DNA from: Verrucomicrobiota bacterium
Lineage (GTDB): Bacteria; Verrucomicrobiota; Verrucomicrobiia; Limisphaerales; Pedosphaeraceae
DNA length: 64,000 bases
Direction: 5' to 3'
Assembly (NCBI GenBank): GCA_021325145.1
Contig: JAJPHR010000060.1
Location: 30,409-94,408 of the forward strand
Part shown: positions 54,540 to 64,000 of the stretch, piece by piece
Position numbering within the stretch: the stretch's first letter is position 1
Layout of the letters: each line of letters starts with the position of its first letter
Position numbers and translations under genes: made by a program
The notes under the pieces: model-generated
Seen by the model: the letters and a program-made list of their open reading frames with translations, nothing else
The model's database searches: none
Told to the model about the DNA's origin: nothing

Positions 54540-55495
54540 CCGTGCAATCGGCGCTTTTCCCGCGTCTCAAAAAACCGGCCCAGGGCCGAAGCGTAAGATT
54601 GGTCAGTGCGCAACTGAATCGAATCGATGTTGGCGGCGCGAAACACCCGCAGCAACTCGGCCTGGGTTTTGGCCTGGCGCTCCGCGAAAGCCTGGCGTTT
54701 ACGCGGGTCACCGGTATTGACCTCCACCACCTCGCCGGTTTCCGCGTCTTTCAACACGAGCCGGCCCAGCGGCGGCAGTTCCATTTCATAGCGGTCTGTG
54801 ATCTGGATGGCAACGAGGTCATGGCGGCGATTGGCCTGTCGCAGCGCGGTATAGGAAGCCTGAGCCAGGGATTGCGGCAGGACGAAACCGGATTGACGCC
54901 GCGGCGCTCCCGCGTCGTGCGGCCGCGTGATGTTCTGCCCCAGGAAATCTGAAACCACCACCGCGATCGCTTTGTGTGGCGTGACTCGCGTCAGAAATTC
55001 AAGCGCAAGATTCAAGTTCGTTCCGCGTTTTTTCGGTTCGAAGAACAGAATTTCCCGAATCACACGCAAAACATGGCGGCGACCTTTTCGGGGCGGAATG
55101 AATTTTTCCACTTCCTCCGTGAAAAGAATCAGGCCCACCTTGTCGTTGTTACGAATGGCGGAAAAGGCCAGCACTGAGGCGATTTCCGCCGCCAGTTCCC
55201 GTTTGGACTGTTCGCCGGAGCCGAACAGCCCCGACCCGCTCAGGTCCACCAGCAGCATCAAGGTAAGCTCGCGCTCCTCCACGAACTTCTTGACGAACGG
55301 ATGGTTCATCCGCGCTGTCACGTTCCAATCGATCGCCCGCACCTCGTCACCCGGCTGATACTCGCGCACTTCTTCGAAGTTCATCCCCTGGCCCTTGAAC
55401 ACGCTATGATATTGACCCGCCAGCGTTTCGCTTACGAGCCGCTTCGTGCGCAACTCAATCTGCCGGATTTTCTTGAGAATTTCGCGGGGGATCAT
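54536..55495 (-). CDS. DUF58 domain protein (vWA-like)
   Basis: Soluble 319-aa DUF58 protein. Family motifs: GQYHSVFKGQGMNFEEVREY, YQPGDEVRAIDWNVTARMN and KKFVEERELTLMLLVDLSGS, with a MIDAS-like DLSGS. A further SDFLGQN segment follows. Such proteins work with the MoxR ATPase encoded upstream. It starts 156 nt after moxR. Confidence 0.94.
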   Translation of the reverse strand: MIPREILKKIRQIELRTKRLVSETLAGQYHSVFKGQGMNFEEVREYQPGDEVRAIDWNVTARMNHPFVKKFVEERELTLMLLVDLSGSGLFGSGEQSKRELAAEIASVLAFSAIRNNDKVGLILFTEEVEKFIPPRKGRRHVLRVIREILFFEPKKRGTNLNLALEFLTRVTPHKAIAVVVSDFLGQNITRPHDAGAPRRQSGFVLPQSLAQASYTALRQANRRHDLVAIQITDRYEMELPPLGRLVLKDAETGEVVEVNTGDPRKRQAFAERQAKTQAELLRVFRAANIDSIQLRTDQSYASALGRFFETREKRRLHG

Positions 55496-55651
55496 GCGAG
55501 TGCGGGGCGCGGAACGCGGAATGCGGTCGTAAAGATGGTCATTGGCCCAGCAGGGACGGCAGAAAGGCTCGAAGGCCGGGATTTTCCGCGCTCGCCATCC
55601 GCCAAAAAAGGCGCTTGCCGCTCTGGTAAGGTCCGGATCATTTGCTCCGTC

Positions 55652-56641
55652 TCATGGCACCGGCAACTCATCAAAAATCTTTTGAATCACCGTCTCGCTC
55701 GTCTTGTCCTCGGCTTCGGCTTCGTACGTGATGGTGACGCGATGTCTTAACACGTCCATTCCGATGGTCTTGACGTCCTGCGGAGTGACATACCCGCGGC
55801 CTCGGAGAAAGGCGTGGGCTTTTGCCGCAAGTGTCAGCGCAATGGTGGCGCGGGGTGAAGCGCCCAGTTGAATGAAATCCTTGAGCGGAATTTTGTACGC
55901 CTCCGGATCGCGCGTGGCGCAGACCAGGTCAACGATGTAATCCTTGACCTTGTCGTCGATGTAAATGTCGTTGACGACCCGGCGCGCTTCCATGATCTGC
56001 TGGGGCGTGACGACGGAACTGGCGCTGGGCAGATTGGTCGTGTGCGCCATCAGTTCGAGAATCTGGCGCTCCTCGGCCTTGGTGGGATAACCGATCTTGA
56101 GTTTGAGCATGAAACGATCGACCTGCGCCTCCGGCAGGGGATAGGTGCCTTCCTGTTCGATCGGGTTTTGCGTCGCCAAGACCAAAAACGGTTCCTCCAG
56201 CTTGAACGTCTGGTCGCCGATGGTGACCTGCTTTTCCTGCATGGCTTCAAGCAGGGCGCTTTGCACCTTGGCGGGCGCGCGGTTGATTTCGTCCGCCAGC
56301 ACGAGATTGGCAAAAATCGGCCCGCGCCGGGTGGTGAAGTTCCCGGATTGGGGGTTGTAGATTTGCGTGCCAATGACATCGGCGGGCAGCATGTCGGGAG
56401 TGAATTGTAACCGCGAGAACTTGACATTCAGGCAGGCCGCCAGGGACTTGACGGACAGGGTCTTGGCCAGACCCGGGACGCCCTCGAGCAGAACGTGCCC
56501 GTTCGCCAGCAGGCCGATGGTCAGCCGCTCGACCAGATAGCTCTGGCCAATGATGACCTTGCCGATTTCGTTGAACAAGGGCCGCACAAAGGCGCTGGAT
56601 TCCTGCACGGCCGCGTTAATGGCGCTAATTCCTGTATTCAT
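55652..56641 (-). CDS. MoxR-family AAA+ ATPase
   Basis: A 329-aa ATPase heading the bat operon. Walker A in LLEGVPGLAKTLSVK, Walker B/sensor in LVLADEINRAPAKVQSALLEAMQEKQV, ATQNPIEQEGTYPLPEAQVDRF and the arginine-finger region GASPRATIALTLAAKA. Thought to act as a chaperone that remodels vWA proteins; that function is by family. First gene after a 236-bp gap. Confidence 0.96.
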   Translation of the reverse strand: MNTGISAINAAVQESSAFVRPLFNEIGKVIIGQSYLVERLTIGLLANGHVLLEGVPGLAKTLSVKSLAACLNVKFSRLQFTPDMLPADVIGTQIYNPQSGNFTTRRGPIFANLVLADEINRAPAKVQSALLEAMQEKQVTIGDQTFKLEEPFLVLATQNPIEQEGTYPLPEAQVDRFMLKLKIGYPTKAEERQILELMAHTTNLPSASSVVTPQQIMEARRVVNDIYIDDKVKDYIVDLVCATRDPEAYKIPLKDFIQLGASPRATIALTLAAKAHAFLRGRGYVTPQDVKTIGMDVLRHRVTITYEAEAEDKTSETVIQKIFDELPVP

Positions 56642-56877
56642 CGTTTATGAAGAGCAGATGTTACCGACAGATGGACAAAACACTAGAAAATCTGTTCATA
56701 CAAAAGTTTCGATGCATCTCCTTGATTTCCAGCGGGTAAACCATGGTAAAACGTCCATTTTCCTCGCGGCGGGGTGGGCGTCAGGCTAAACGGCACTCCA
56801 CGGAAGACTTTGCCAGCCCTTGAGAAGGCATCCCTAAAACAGTCCGGCGCTTTCCTGGCCATCCGCCCGCGTTTTTC

Positions 56878-57738
56878 TCATCCACCGGGCAGGCGGGAGA
56901 GTTTGCGGCGCAGCCGGTTAATGTTGGCGTTGATCCGCTCCAAATAATAATTGCGTCCGCTTGGGTAGGGCTCGTTGAGAAAGTGGTAAACCCCGGCAAA
57001 ATCGTGTTCCAGTTTCTTTCGGGCGTATTTTTCCCAAAACGCCGGGGTCTTGCGGATCAGGTCGGTGGCGTCTGAGAAAACACCGAACATGTCGCCCTTG
57101 CTGCCATGATGACGAGCGGCTTCGGCAAATTCCGAATACAAAACTGGCAGCTTGTCCAGATAATCCGCCGCCGCCATCTGGCCGAGTAGGTCGGCGGTGC
57201 CGACTGCGCAACCGACCATGCGTTCGAGTTGGTTCGCAAACGGAAGCCGGCTTGGCACGGCATTGGGAGCGGTGCACCGGATCATATTTTGCACGGACTT
57301 AATGTCGCCGCCGCTGAAGCGTTGCCGTTTAAGCAGTTCACCCGCAAACGCCACGCTACGCGACACGTGAACGGCGGTGTACTTGGCGCCAGTGCCCTTC
57401 ACATCGCCTTTGCGTTTCAAATAACCAGTATCGTGCAAAAGAATTGCCAACAGTCCGAGCTCAAAAGCCTTTCGGGTGAGCCGTGGGCGTGCGTTGGCTC
57501 GATGGCGCCCTTGCAACAGGCGAACCAGGCAGAGCGTCCCTTGCAAGGTATGCTCGAAATCGTGGTAGCCGGCATCAATCCGCTGGTAGTCGGGGTGAAG
57601 GCCGGTGAAACAGTCGACCGCCCAACTGAAAATCTGCGGAACGAAAACGCGGTTGCCACGGGAGAACATGGCCAGGTAAACGGCCTGCACTTCCACCTCA
57701 ACTGCAGCCGGATCTTTAGTGACCACGCGAGGGTACAT
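56878..57738 (-). CDS. HD-domain phosphohydrolase-like protein
   Basis: A 286-aa soluble protein with HD-superfamily metal motifs: GYHDFEHTLQ near residue 58, LLAILLHDTGYLKRKG near 100, HVSRSVAFAGELL and GTADLLGQMAAADYLDKLP. The arrangement is related to cyclic-nucleotide phosphodiesterases, but no further domain is present and the substrate is open. ATG 57738 is preferred to the Cys-rich upstream extension. Confidence 0.8.
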   Translation of the reverse strand: MYPRVVTKDPAAVEVEVQAVYLAMFSRGNRVFVPQIFSWAVDCFTGLHPDYQRIDAGYHDFEHTLQGTLCLVRLLQGRHRANARPRLTRKAFELGLLAILLHDTGYLKRKGDVKGTGAKYTAVHVSRSVAFAGELLKRQRFSGGDIKSVQNMIRCTAPNAVPSRLPFANQLERMVGCAVGTADLLGQMAAADYLDKLPVLYSEFAEAARHHGSKGDMFGVFSDATDLIRKTPAFWEKYARKKLEHDFAGVYHFLNEPYPSGRNYYLERINANINRLRRKLSRLPGG

Positions 57739-57860
57739 CGCCGGGAATCTAGCGCAGTCGGTGCAAAATGCACGCAATTTTCGAAGATCGAGTGAGTGGC
57801 ATCAATATTCAATAATCGTGGCCTGGCTAACACCGTGGGCGACAGGGCAGGGGAAACGTC

Positions 57861-57960
57861 CAATGACAAACGCCCAAGGCCCAAGGGATGACCAATATCA
57901 CGGTGGCCTTTTTGGACCTTAGGGCTTGGATATTCCTTGGGCCTTGGGCATTTGTCATTG
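57861..57960. repeat. Inverted repeat, family D
   Basis: Left core 57861-57886 and right core 57935-57960 match in inverted orientation at 25 of 26 positions (CCTTGGGCCTTGGGC...). A single copy lies inside the S8 protease gene at 20237-20272. Located in the gap between the HD and ABC-exporter genes. Confidence 0.85.
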
Positions 57961-58015
57961 GGCATTGCGAAGCCAGCCATTGCGAAGCCAAGGTTCTTTT
58001 GGCACTTTAACGGCA

Positions 58016-59863
58016 ATGTCGCACTCATCGGCGCCTAACACAGCAAAAGACCCTACGTTCACAGCTAAATCCCGGTCCACCTGGGAAATTGTCCGGCGTG
58101 TGGCCGTATACCTAAAGCCATACAAGCTGATGGCGGTCGCCACGGTGCTGTTTGCCTTGTTGTCGCTGGCTTTCCAATTCGCGTTTCCGAAACTGACGAG
58201 GATCGTCATCGACGACGTGATCAGCCGGCACCAGACGGATCGCCTGACGCCGGTGATGCTGGGCATCCTGGGCGCTTTTCTGCTGCGCGATTTGTTCAAC
58301 AGCCTTCGCATCCGAATCAATAACATTTTCGAGCAAAACGTAATTTACGACATGCGGCGCGAGGTTTATGCGCGATTACAGCGATTGCCGGTGAATTACT
58401 TCGATCAACGCGCCTCGGGCGACCTGATGACGCGCGTGATTGAGGACGTCAACTCAGTGGAGCGAATTCTCATCGACGGCACGGAGCAGGGCACCGTCGC
58501 CATCCTGAGCATCATCGCGGTGCTCGCGATCCTGTTTTGGAATAATGCGACGCTGGCCGCGATCGCGCTGACCCCCATTCCCATTCTTGCCGGCGGTGTG
58601 CTCTGGTACACCTTGACCGCGCATCGCCGTTATCGGGCTCAGCGGGAAGCTTCCAGCGCGATGAATGCCTTGCTGATGGACAACCTGCAAGGCGTGCGAC
58701 AAATCAAGGCCTTTGGCCGCGAGCCACATGAGGACACCCGTTTCGCGCAGCGGGCCCATGACTTGCGCGAAGGCACGCTGGGCGTGATGCGCGTTTGGGC
58801 AATTTATTCCCCGGCCATGACCTTTGCCGCTTCGCTGGGCGCTGGCTTGGTGCTTTGGGTGGGTGGCCGCCAGGTCCTGGCTGGCACGATGCAAATCGGT
58901 CAGTTGGTCGAATTTATTCTTTACCTCAGTTTCTTCTACGATCCGGTGCGCCAATTGCACAGCTTGAACCAGATGTTGCAAGCCGCCCGCGCTGCCGGCG
59001 AGCGGATCTTCGACATCCTCGACACGCCGATGGAGCGGATGGACAACAAACGTCGCCAAGCCCTGCCGGTGCCTGTTCTGGGTGAGGTGATTTACGAGGA
59101 TGTGGGATTCGCCTATGCGCCGGACAAGACCGTGCTGCGGAATGTCTCGCTTCATGCGCGGCCAGGCCAAATGATTGCCTTGGTTGGTCCGACCGGCGCG
59201 GGAAAATCGACGCTCGTGAATCTGTTGCCAGCCTTCTACGAACTCACCAGTGGACGTATTACGATTGATGGCCACGACATTGGCGAGACCACGCTGGATT
59301 CCCTGAGACAGCAGATCAGCGTCGTCAGCCAGGAGGCTTTTCTTTTCAACGGCACAGTCCGGGAGAACATTCTGTATGGGCGGTTGGATGCCACCGAAGA
59401 GGAATTGATAGCCGCCGCGCGCGCGGCGAATTGCCATGAATTCATCGCCCGTCTGCCGCAAGGCTACGACTCACGCGTAGGCGAACGCGGGGTTAAGCTC
59501 AGTGTCGGCGAAAAGCAGCGGGTGAGTATTGCGCGCGCCCTGCTTAAAGACGCGCCGCTCCTGATTCTGGATGAAGCGACCGCGAGCGTGGACACTGGCA
59601 CCGAGCGGTTGATCCAGGAGGCGCTGGAACGGCTCATGGCGAACCGGACGAGCTTTGTGATTGCCCATCGCCTGAGCACCATTCGCCACGCCGACCAGAT
59701 TCTTGTCATGCGCCAGGGCCGGATCATTGAGCGCGGCGACCATGATGAATTGATGGCGTTAGGCGGGCTTTATTCCAAACTCGCTCGCATCCAGAACACG
59801 ACCTTCATCGAAGAAGGCTTCGAAAAACTTTCAGAGGAGAAGCCGATTGCAGCAGTGGAGTAA
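58016..59863 (+). CDS. ABC exporter (fused permease/ATPase)
   Basis: A 615-aa type-IV-fold half-transporter. Six membrane helices at about residues 40-320, then the ATPase: Walker A LVGPTGAGKSTLVNLL, Q-loop VVSQEAFLFNGTVREN, signature LSVGEKQRVSIARALL, Walker B LLILDEATASVD and H-loop IAHRLSTI. Signature LSVGE instead of LSGGQ is a common variant. Similar to MsbA/multidrug exporters; cargo unknown. ATG 58016 is chosen; the 30-codon extension upstream is encoded by repeat D. Confidence 0.95.
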   Translation: MSHSSAPNTAKDPTFTAKSRSTWEIVRRVAVYLKPYKLMAVATVLFALLSLAFQFAFPKLTRIVIDDVISRHQTDRLTPVMLGILGAFLLRDLFNSLRIRINNIFEQNVIYDMRREVYARLQRLPVNYFDQRASGDLMTRVIEDVNSVERILIDGTEQGTVAILSIIAVLAILFWNNATLAAIALTPIPILAGGVLWYTLTAHRRYRAQREASSAMNALLMDNLQGVRQIKAFGREPHEDTRFAQRAHDLREGTLGVMRVWAIYSPAMTFAASLGAGLVLWVGGRQVLAGTMQIGQLVEFILYLSFFYDPVRQLHSLNQMLQAARAAGERIFDILDTPMERMDNKRRQALPVPVLGEVIYEDVGFAYAPDKTVLRNVSLHARPGQMIALVGPTGAGKSTLVNLLPAFYELTSGRITIDGHDIGETTLDSLRQQISVVSQEAFLFNGTVRENILYGRLDATEEELIAAARAANCHEFIARLPQGYDSRVGERGVKLSVGEKQRVSIARALLKDAPLLILDEATASVDTGTERLIQEALERLMANRTSFVIAHRLSTIRHADQILVMRQGRIIERGDHDELMALGGLYSKLARIQNTTFIEEGFEKLSEEKPIAAVE

Positions 59864-59988
59864 TGGGACGGCAACTAGCGAGTGAGGGGCTGCGACCCGC
59901 AGCAGCCCCTGTCCATGGGACAGTATGGAGGCCCGCGTGCGTACACGGCGACTTTAAAGGTCTGGAGGCGCTCGGCTGGGTAGCTCCA

Positions 59989-60006
59989 CCGGCTGAAGCC
60001 GGGACT
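59989..60006. repeat. Half copy of the family A repeat
   Basis: CCGGCTGAAGCCGGGACT matches the right arm at 5733-5755; a left arm is only weakly visible. It lies in the leader of the DUF2905 gene. Confidence 0.6.
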
Positions 60007-60063
60007 GCGAACTCCACAGTGCCATTTGCCACCGGGCCATTGGCAGGTTATACAATTCGTAGG

Positions 60064-60276
60064 ATGAACGACCTTGGAAAGCTGTTGGTAGTATTAGGCT
60101 TGGTGCTGGTGGCGGTGGGCGTGCTGCTCTGGTCCGGGATTGGGCGCGGGTGGCTGGGGCGGTTGCCGGGCGATATCCATTATTCCCGGGGCAATTTCAC
60201 GCTCTATTTCCCCGTCGTCACCTGCATTATCCTGAGCATTTTGCTCACGCTCATCTTCCGTCTATTCAGGAAATGA
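60064..60276 (+). CDS. DUF2905 small membrane protein
   Basis: A 70-aa protein with two membrane helices (LLVVLGLVLVAVGVLLW and VVTCIILSILLTLIFRL) flanking the family motif GRLPGDIHYSRGNFTLYFP. Function unknown. It converges with the uracil-DNA glycosylase gene, 7 nt between stops. Confidence 0.9.
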   Translation: MNDLGKLLVVLGLVLVAVGVLLWSGIGRGWLGRLPGDIHYSRGNFTLYFPVVTCIILSILLTLIFRLFRK

Positions 60277-60283
60277 GTAGGGG

Positions 60284-60979
60284 CTACCACCGTTTCATCT
60301 CCGCTTTCAACAAATTGAAATCCTCAGCTATTTTTTCTGCCAGGTCTTCGCGGTAAAAGCGAACCGCCGGATGATAAGTGGCCAGAAAACATCGTCCGTT
60401 TCGTTCAATGATTCGTCCCCGCGCTTCTTCCACCGTTTTCAAGCCCAGCAATGTTTTCACCGCCACCCCACCCAGAAGCACGATAAGTCGTGGGTTAATC
60501 AAATCAATTTGTTTGGACAAGTAATGAGTGGTGCACGTCTCGACCTCCTTGGCTTTGGGCATCCGGTTCGAGGGCGGGCGGCATTTGACAACGTTGGTAA
60601 TGAAAAAATCGGCGCGACTAAACCCGCTGCCTTCAAGGACATGGTCAAGATATTTGCCCGAACTGCCCACGAACGGCCGCCCGGTCAGATCTTCGGTGCG
60701 TCCCGGAGCCTCGCCGATGATCATCACGGGGGCGTCTGCCCGGCCCTCGCCCGGAACCGCCAGCGTGCGTGAGTCGCACAAGGGACAGGCGCGGCACACA
60801 CGAATTTGGGCATCAAGTTCTTCAAGCTGTTTGACCGTGCCGGAAGTGCGACTGTTTAACCCCGTTTCGATAATCGATTTCGATTCGGTTGCGGCCTGTG
60901 CAATGGCTTCTTCCGGATTGTGCGGGCGAACCGTTCTAAAGGAACGGCTCGCTTTGGCCGCTTTTGCTCTCGCCTGCAT
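60284..60979 (-). CDS. Family 4 uracil-DNA glycosylase
   Basis: Iron-sulfur uracil-DNA glycosylase removing uracil from DNA. 231 aa. Motif 1 is MIIGEAPGRTEDLTGRPFVGSSG, motif 2 ATYHPAVRFYRED. Cluster cysteines in CRACPLC, VVKCRPPSN and EVETC. The first 60 residues are a charged, probably disordered extension. ATG 60979 is chosen; a GTG at 61000 is possible. Confidence 0.93.
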   Translation of the reverse strand: MQARAKAAKASRSFRTVRPHNPEEAIAQAATESKSIIETGLNSRTSGTVKQLEELDAQIRVCRACPLCDSRTLAVPGEGRADAPVMIIGEAPGRTEDLTGRPFVGSSGKYLDHVLEGSGFSRADFFITNVVKCRPPSNRMPKAKEVETCTTHYLSKQIDLINPRLIVLLGGVAVKTLLGLKTVEEARGRIIERNGRCFLATYHPAVRFYREDLAEKIAEDFNLLKAEMKRW

Positions 60980-61122
60980 CCTATGGCAAATACACCCCAC
61001 ATATCCAAGCGCCGCAAACGGGTGTTTCCCTGTAGAAAACCCTCCTTTGCCACCCCATGGCAGGGCGATTCGATCACCTATTTGCTCTTGCCAAACCGTC
61101 GAAGGCCTTTTTAGATTGGCTT

Positions 61123-61533
<411 letters not shown>

Positions 61534-61552
61534 TGCGCTGGAAGTCCGGCAG

Positions 61553-61660
61553 CATGGAGTCCCGCCTTTAGGCGGCAGACCGCGAGGGAACACGATGACT
61601 TTGAATTCTTTCAATCCACTTACCCATGTAGTACCTCCGCCGGCCAAAGCCGGAACTCCG
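61553..61660. repeat. Paired-hairpin palindromic repeat (family A)
   Basis: Second complete copy: left arm 61553-61575 (CATGGAGTCCCGCCTTTAGG...), right arm 61640-61660 (CCGGCCAAAGCCGGAACTCC...). Arm spacing is nearly the same as in the 5645-5755 copy. It lies in the 200-bp gap between nuoA and the mutase. Confidence 0.8.
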
Positions 61661-61733
61661 AGCCTCAGAATTCTCCCGCTTGCAGCCGTTGATTCAAACC
61701 AAGTTGGGACGCCATGAGCAATCCATAACGACC

Positions 61734-63170
61734 ATGACTTCTCCCATAAAATTCGGCACGTCCGGCTGGCGCGGTCTGATTGCCCGCGACTTCACCTTCG
61801 AAAATGTCCGGCTCGCTGCGCAAGGCATCGCTCAATATCTGCGGGCCGAGTTGGCGAATCCCCGGTCCTCCATCTTTGGCCGCAAGCCGGTGCTCATCCT
61901 GGGCTATGACACACGCTTTCTTGGCCGGGAGTTTTCGCTCGCTGCTGCCGAGGTACTGGCCGGCAATGGCCTAACGCCGCTGCTCTGCGAGCGCGACGCA
62001 CCCACACCGGTCATCGCCCACACCATCCGGCGGCGGAAAGCCATCGGCGGCATCAACATGACCGCCAGCCACAACCCGGCCGAATACCAGGGGCTGAAGT
62101 TTTCCACAAGCAATGGCGCGCCGGCCACACCGGAAGTCACCAAACAGATTGAGGCCAACATCGCCCAACTCATCGCTCAGAACTGGAGTTTCAAGGCCGC
62201 GGTCATCGGAACTTTCCAGTGCAAGACCATCGATCCGCGGCCCGATTACTTTAAACAACTGCACAAGCTCATCGACTTCGCGGTGATCAAGCGCGCGAAG
62301 TTGAAAGTGGCGGTCGAAATGATGCATGGGACAGGCCGCGGATATCTGGACGAACTGCTGGCCGAAAACGACGCCCGGCTCACGGTTTTTCACGCCAACC
62401 TGGATCCTCTGTTCGGCGGCCATCATCCCGAGCCGAATGCCGAAGGCATGAAAGAGGTCAGCCAGTTCGTTCGCAAAGGCAAGGCGCAACTCGGCCTCGG
62501 ACTGGACGGCGATGCCGACCGCTTTGGCGTCGTGGACAAGGACGGCACCTGGCTCACGCCGAACCAGGTCCTGGCGCTAGCGCTCTACCATTTGAAGAAG
62601 AATCGGCACTGGACCGGCGCGGTTGTGCGCACCGTGCCGACGAGCCATCAGGTGGACGCAGTCGCTGGAATGTTGGGCGTGAGAATTCACGAAACCCCGG
62701 TCGGCTTCAAATACATCGGCGCCCTCATGGAGAGCGAGCCGATCATCGTGGGCGGCGAGGAATCCGGCGGCTTAAGCGTCAAGGGACATGTGCCTGAGAA
62801 GGACGGCATTCTGGCGTGCCTGCTGATGGCGGAACTAGTTGCCACGGAAAAGAAATCCCTGGGCGCGATCCTGCGCGGGATCGAGAAACAGACCGGAGAA
62901 TTTCACACCGATCGGATCAACGTCTCGATTCCCCCTGACAAAAAGGAGGCGTTGCTCGCCCGGCTCGGCTCAGGGTTGCCGGCCATTGGCCCGTTCAGAG
63001 TCGAGAAATTTATCACGACCGACGGCTTTAAGTTTTTGCTTCCAAACGGTGAGTGGGTTGCGTTCCGCGCCAGCGGCACCGAGCCACTCATTCGCTGTTA
63101 CATCGAGGCGCGATCTAAGGCCCAACTCGCGAAACTACAGACGGCCTGCCGCCAATTGCTGACCGCCTGA
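61734..63170 (+). CDS. Phosphoglucomutase/phosphomannomutase family protein
   Basis: Alpha-D-phosphohexomutase of 478 aa with four domains: FGTSGWRGLIARDF, catalytic Ser loop NMTASHNPAEYQG, metal loop GLDGDADRFGVVD, sugar-binding GGEESGGLSVKGH and the phosphate loop RASGTEPLIRCYIEA. Whether glucose-, mannose- or glucosamine-phosphate is used is not clear; GEESGG fits PGM/PMM. ATG 61734 chosen over an in-frame start in the leader. Confidence 0.94.
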   Translation: MTSPIKFGTSGWRGLIARDFTFENVRLAAQGIAQYLRAELANPRSSIFGRKPVLILGYDTRFLGREFSLAAAEVLAGNGLTPLLCERDAPTPVIAHTIRRRKAIGGINMTASHNPAEYQGLKFSTSNGAPATPEVTKQIEANIAQLIAQNWSFKAAVIGTFQCKTIDPRPDYFKQLHKLIDFAVIKRAKLKVAVEMMHGTGRGYLDELLAENDARLTVFHANLDPLFGGHHPEPNAEGMKEVSQFVRKGKAQLGLGLDGDADRFGVVDKDGTWLTPNQVLALALYHLKKNRHWTGAVVRTVPTSHQVDAVAGMLGVRIHETPVGFKYIGALMESEPIIVGGEESGGLSVKGHVPEKDGILACLLMAELVATEKKSLGAILRGIEKQTGEFHTDRINVSIPPDKKEALLARLGSGLPAIGPFRVEKFITTDGFKFLLPNGEWVAFRASGTEPLIRCYIEARSKAQLAKLQTACRQLLTA

Positions 63171-63290
63171 ACCCGGACAAACGGCCTGTGTTTTCGCAGT
63201 TGGGGTCATCACCCCATAGGCAAATACCGTAGGGTTTTTACAGTAGCCAGCATTCAGTAATTGGACGCACAATCAGGAATCGACTGAGCT

Positions 63291-63917
63291 ATGAGTTCTC
63301 CCTTCAGACAGGCGGTACGTATCACCTCAAACACGGGCCGGTCCAGAAAATCTCCGGTTTCCTTGGCTGCGGCTGCCCAGGATGCAAGCAGCCGTTGCCA
63401 CTTTTGCGCCAGTGAGTTTCGCTACCCAATTTTTCGCGAGGGCGAAATTCTGCTTTGCCCGATGTGCCGCATGGAAACCCTCGCCGAACAAAACGGCCGA
63501 AAACGGTCCGTCCCGATCGAAAAATATCCAGTGGAACCGGCCCATCTGCATTGGCAACCGGGGTTGTTTGGCGTTCGGTATATCATGGGCGACGTGACGA
63601 ATCGATCCGCCGGGGACTTGGACTGGGTCAAAGTCGAGTTTGAACTTTATAATGATGCGGATGATCTCCTCGGATCCACCTCCGACCATCTGAGGGGATT
63701 TGACGCCGGACGCACCTGGGCATTCAAAGCGCCGGTTCTCAAACATGCCGCCTCGCGCGCTCTCCTGATGGATGTAACCTGCGAATATGGCAGCATCTAT
63801 TCCCCGACTATTGGTTCCAGTCTGGCAGGTGCTGTATGGCGGATGCCGCTTGGCGAAACCGCTCTCCCGGCAAAAGCCGAAGCCGGCTTCCAAAGTACTT
63901 TGGGGCAATTTGCATAA
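63291..63917 (+). CDS. Zinc-ribbon protein with FxLYD-like domain
   Basis: A 208-aa soluble protein. A CHFC...CPMC zinc ribbon lies at about residues 36-59; residues about 95-165 resemble an FxLYD domain (GDVTNRSAGDLDWVKVEFEL, GRTWAFKAP). No signal peptide. Function unknown. A 120-nt gap separates it from the mutase. Confidence 0.68.
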   Translation: MSSPFRQAVRITSNTGRSRKSPVSLAAAAQDASSRCHFCASEFRYPIFREGEILLCPMCRMETLAEQNGRKRSVPIEKYPVEPAHLHWQPGLFGVRYIMGDVTNRSAGDLDWVKVEFELYNDADDLLGSTSDHLRGFDAGRTWAFKAPVLKHAASRALLMDVTCEYGSIYSPTIGSSLAGAVWRMPLGETALPAKAEAGFQSTLGQFA

Positions 63918-63965
63918 GCCTTGCAGAGTGTCATATTTAAAGTGGGTTCCTCATTAGGGTTAGTT

Positions 63966-63994
63966 GGGGACGGCCCTATCCGGGGACCGTCCCC
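63966..63994. terminator. Hairpin at the right window edge
   Basis: GGGGACGG-N13-CCGTCCCC followed by TTTAGC, 49 nt after the previous stop. It may end the zinc-ribbon gene or be another dispersed palindrome; the T-run is weak. Confidence 0.4.
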
Positions 63995-64000
63995 TTTAGC

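Overview
The window looks like chromosomal DNA of a Verrucomicrobiota bacterium, most like the Pedosphaera/Limisphaerales soil lineage. The evidence is indirect: moderately high GC, few clear Shine-Dalgarno sites, many dispersed intergenic palindromes, a TIGR03790 protein, very large secreted HYR/Ig-like/LRR proteins, a FecR-TPR-barrel protein, a TMTC-like TPR membrane protein and a BatABCD/MoxR cluster. No rRNA, tRNA, CRISPR array, phage or insertion sequence was recognised. About 47 genes are called on both strands.

Layout. 1-1.0 kb: start of a batD gene that runs off the left edge. 1.2-7.8 kb: a conserved hypothetical gene, then a FecR-TPR-outer-membrane-barrel protein followed by a CHASE2 adenylate/guanylate cyclase, a plausible envelope-to-cAMP signalling pair. 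8-13 kb: a 1673-residue HYR-repeat surface protein with an exact 237-bp internal periodicity. 13.3-18.7 kb: a tetrapyrrole cluster reading ccsA/hemX-like, hemA, hemC on the minus strand, then two small coupled plus-strand ORFs, then a minus-strand cobA-hemD fusion. 18.9-22.9 kb: a secreted subtilase next to a TIGR03790 protein. 23.2-27.1 kb: xseB-dxs and icd. 27.4-33.6 kb: LRR protein, DUF885 peptidase-like protein and a small membrane-anchored protein. 33.6-36.4 kb: Glu-Q-RS, an RmlD-like reductase and a PhyH dioxygenase. 36.5-41.2 kb: TMTC-like TPR protein, N-carbamoylputrescine amidase and a Ser/Thr kinase. 41.3-46.6 kb: HU (with a textbook terminator), panE, gltX, purE and purK. 46.9-50.7 kb: an orphan NarL-type regulator, a fused amino-sugar kinase/MurNAc-6-P etherase, a Yip1 protein and an FtsB-like protein. 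50.8-56.6 kb: moxR, DUF58, DUF4381-like, batA and batB/C. 56.9-64 kb: HD protein, ABC exporter, DUF2905, family-4 uracil-DNA glycosylase, a lone nuoA, a phosphohexomutase and a zinc-ribbon/FxLYD-like protein.

The most interesting signals are: (i) the FecR-TPR-barrel/CHASE2-cyclase pair; (ii) a similar C-terminal module in three unrelated secreted proteins (HYR, LRR, TIGR03790), which may be a sorting or anchoring signal; (iii) several families of dispersed palindromic repeats, one of which has been captured as the signal-peptide coding sequence of the subtilase; (iv) a glutamyl-tRNA reductase without its C-terminal dimerisation domain; (v) a kinase-etherase fusion that could perform two consecutive steps of MurNAc salvage. 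All functional assignments come from reading the sequence; no database search was run.
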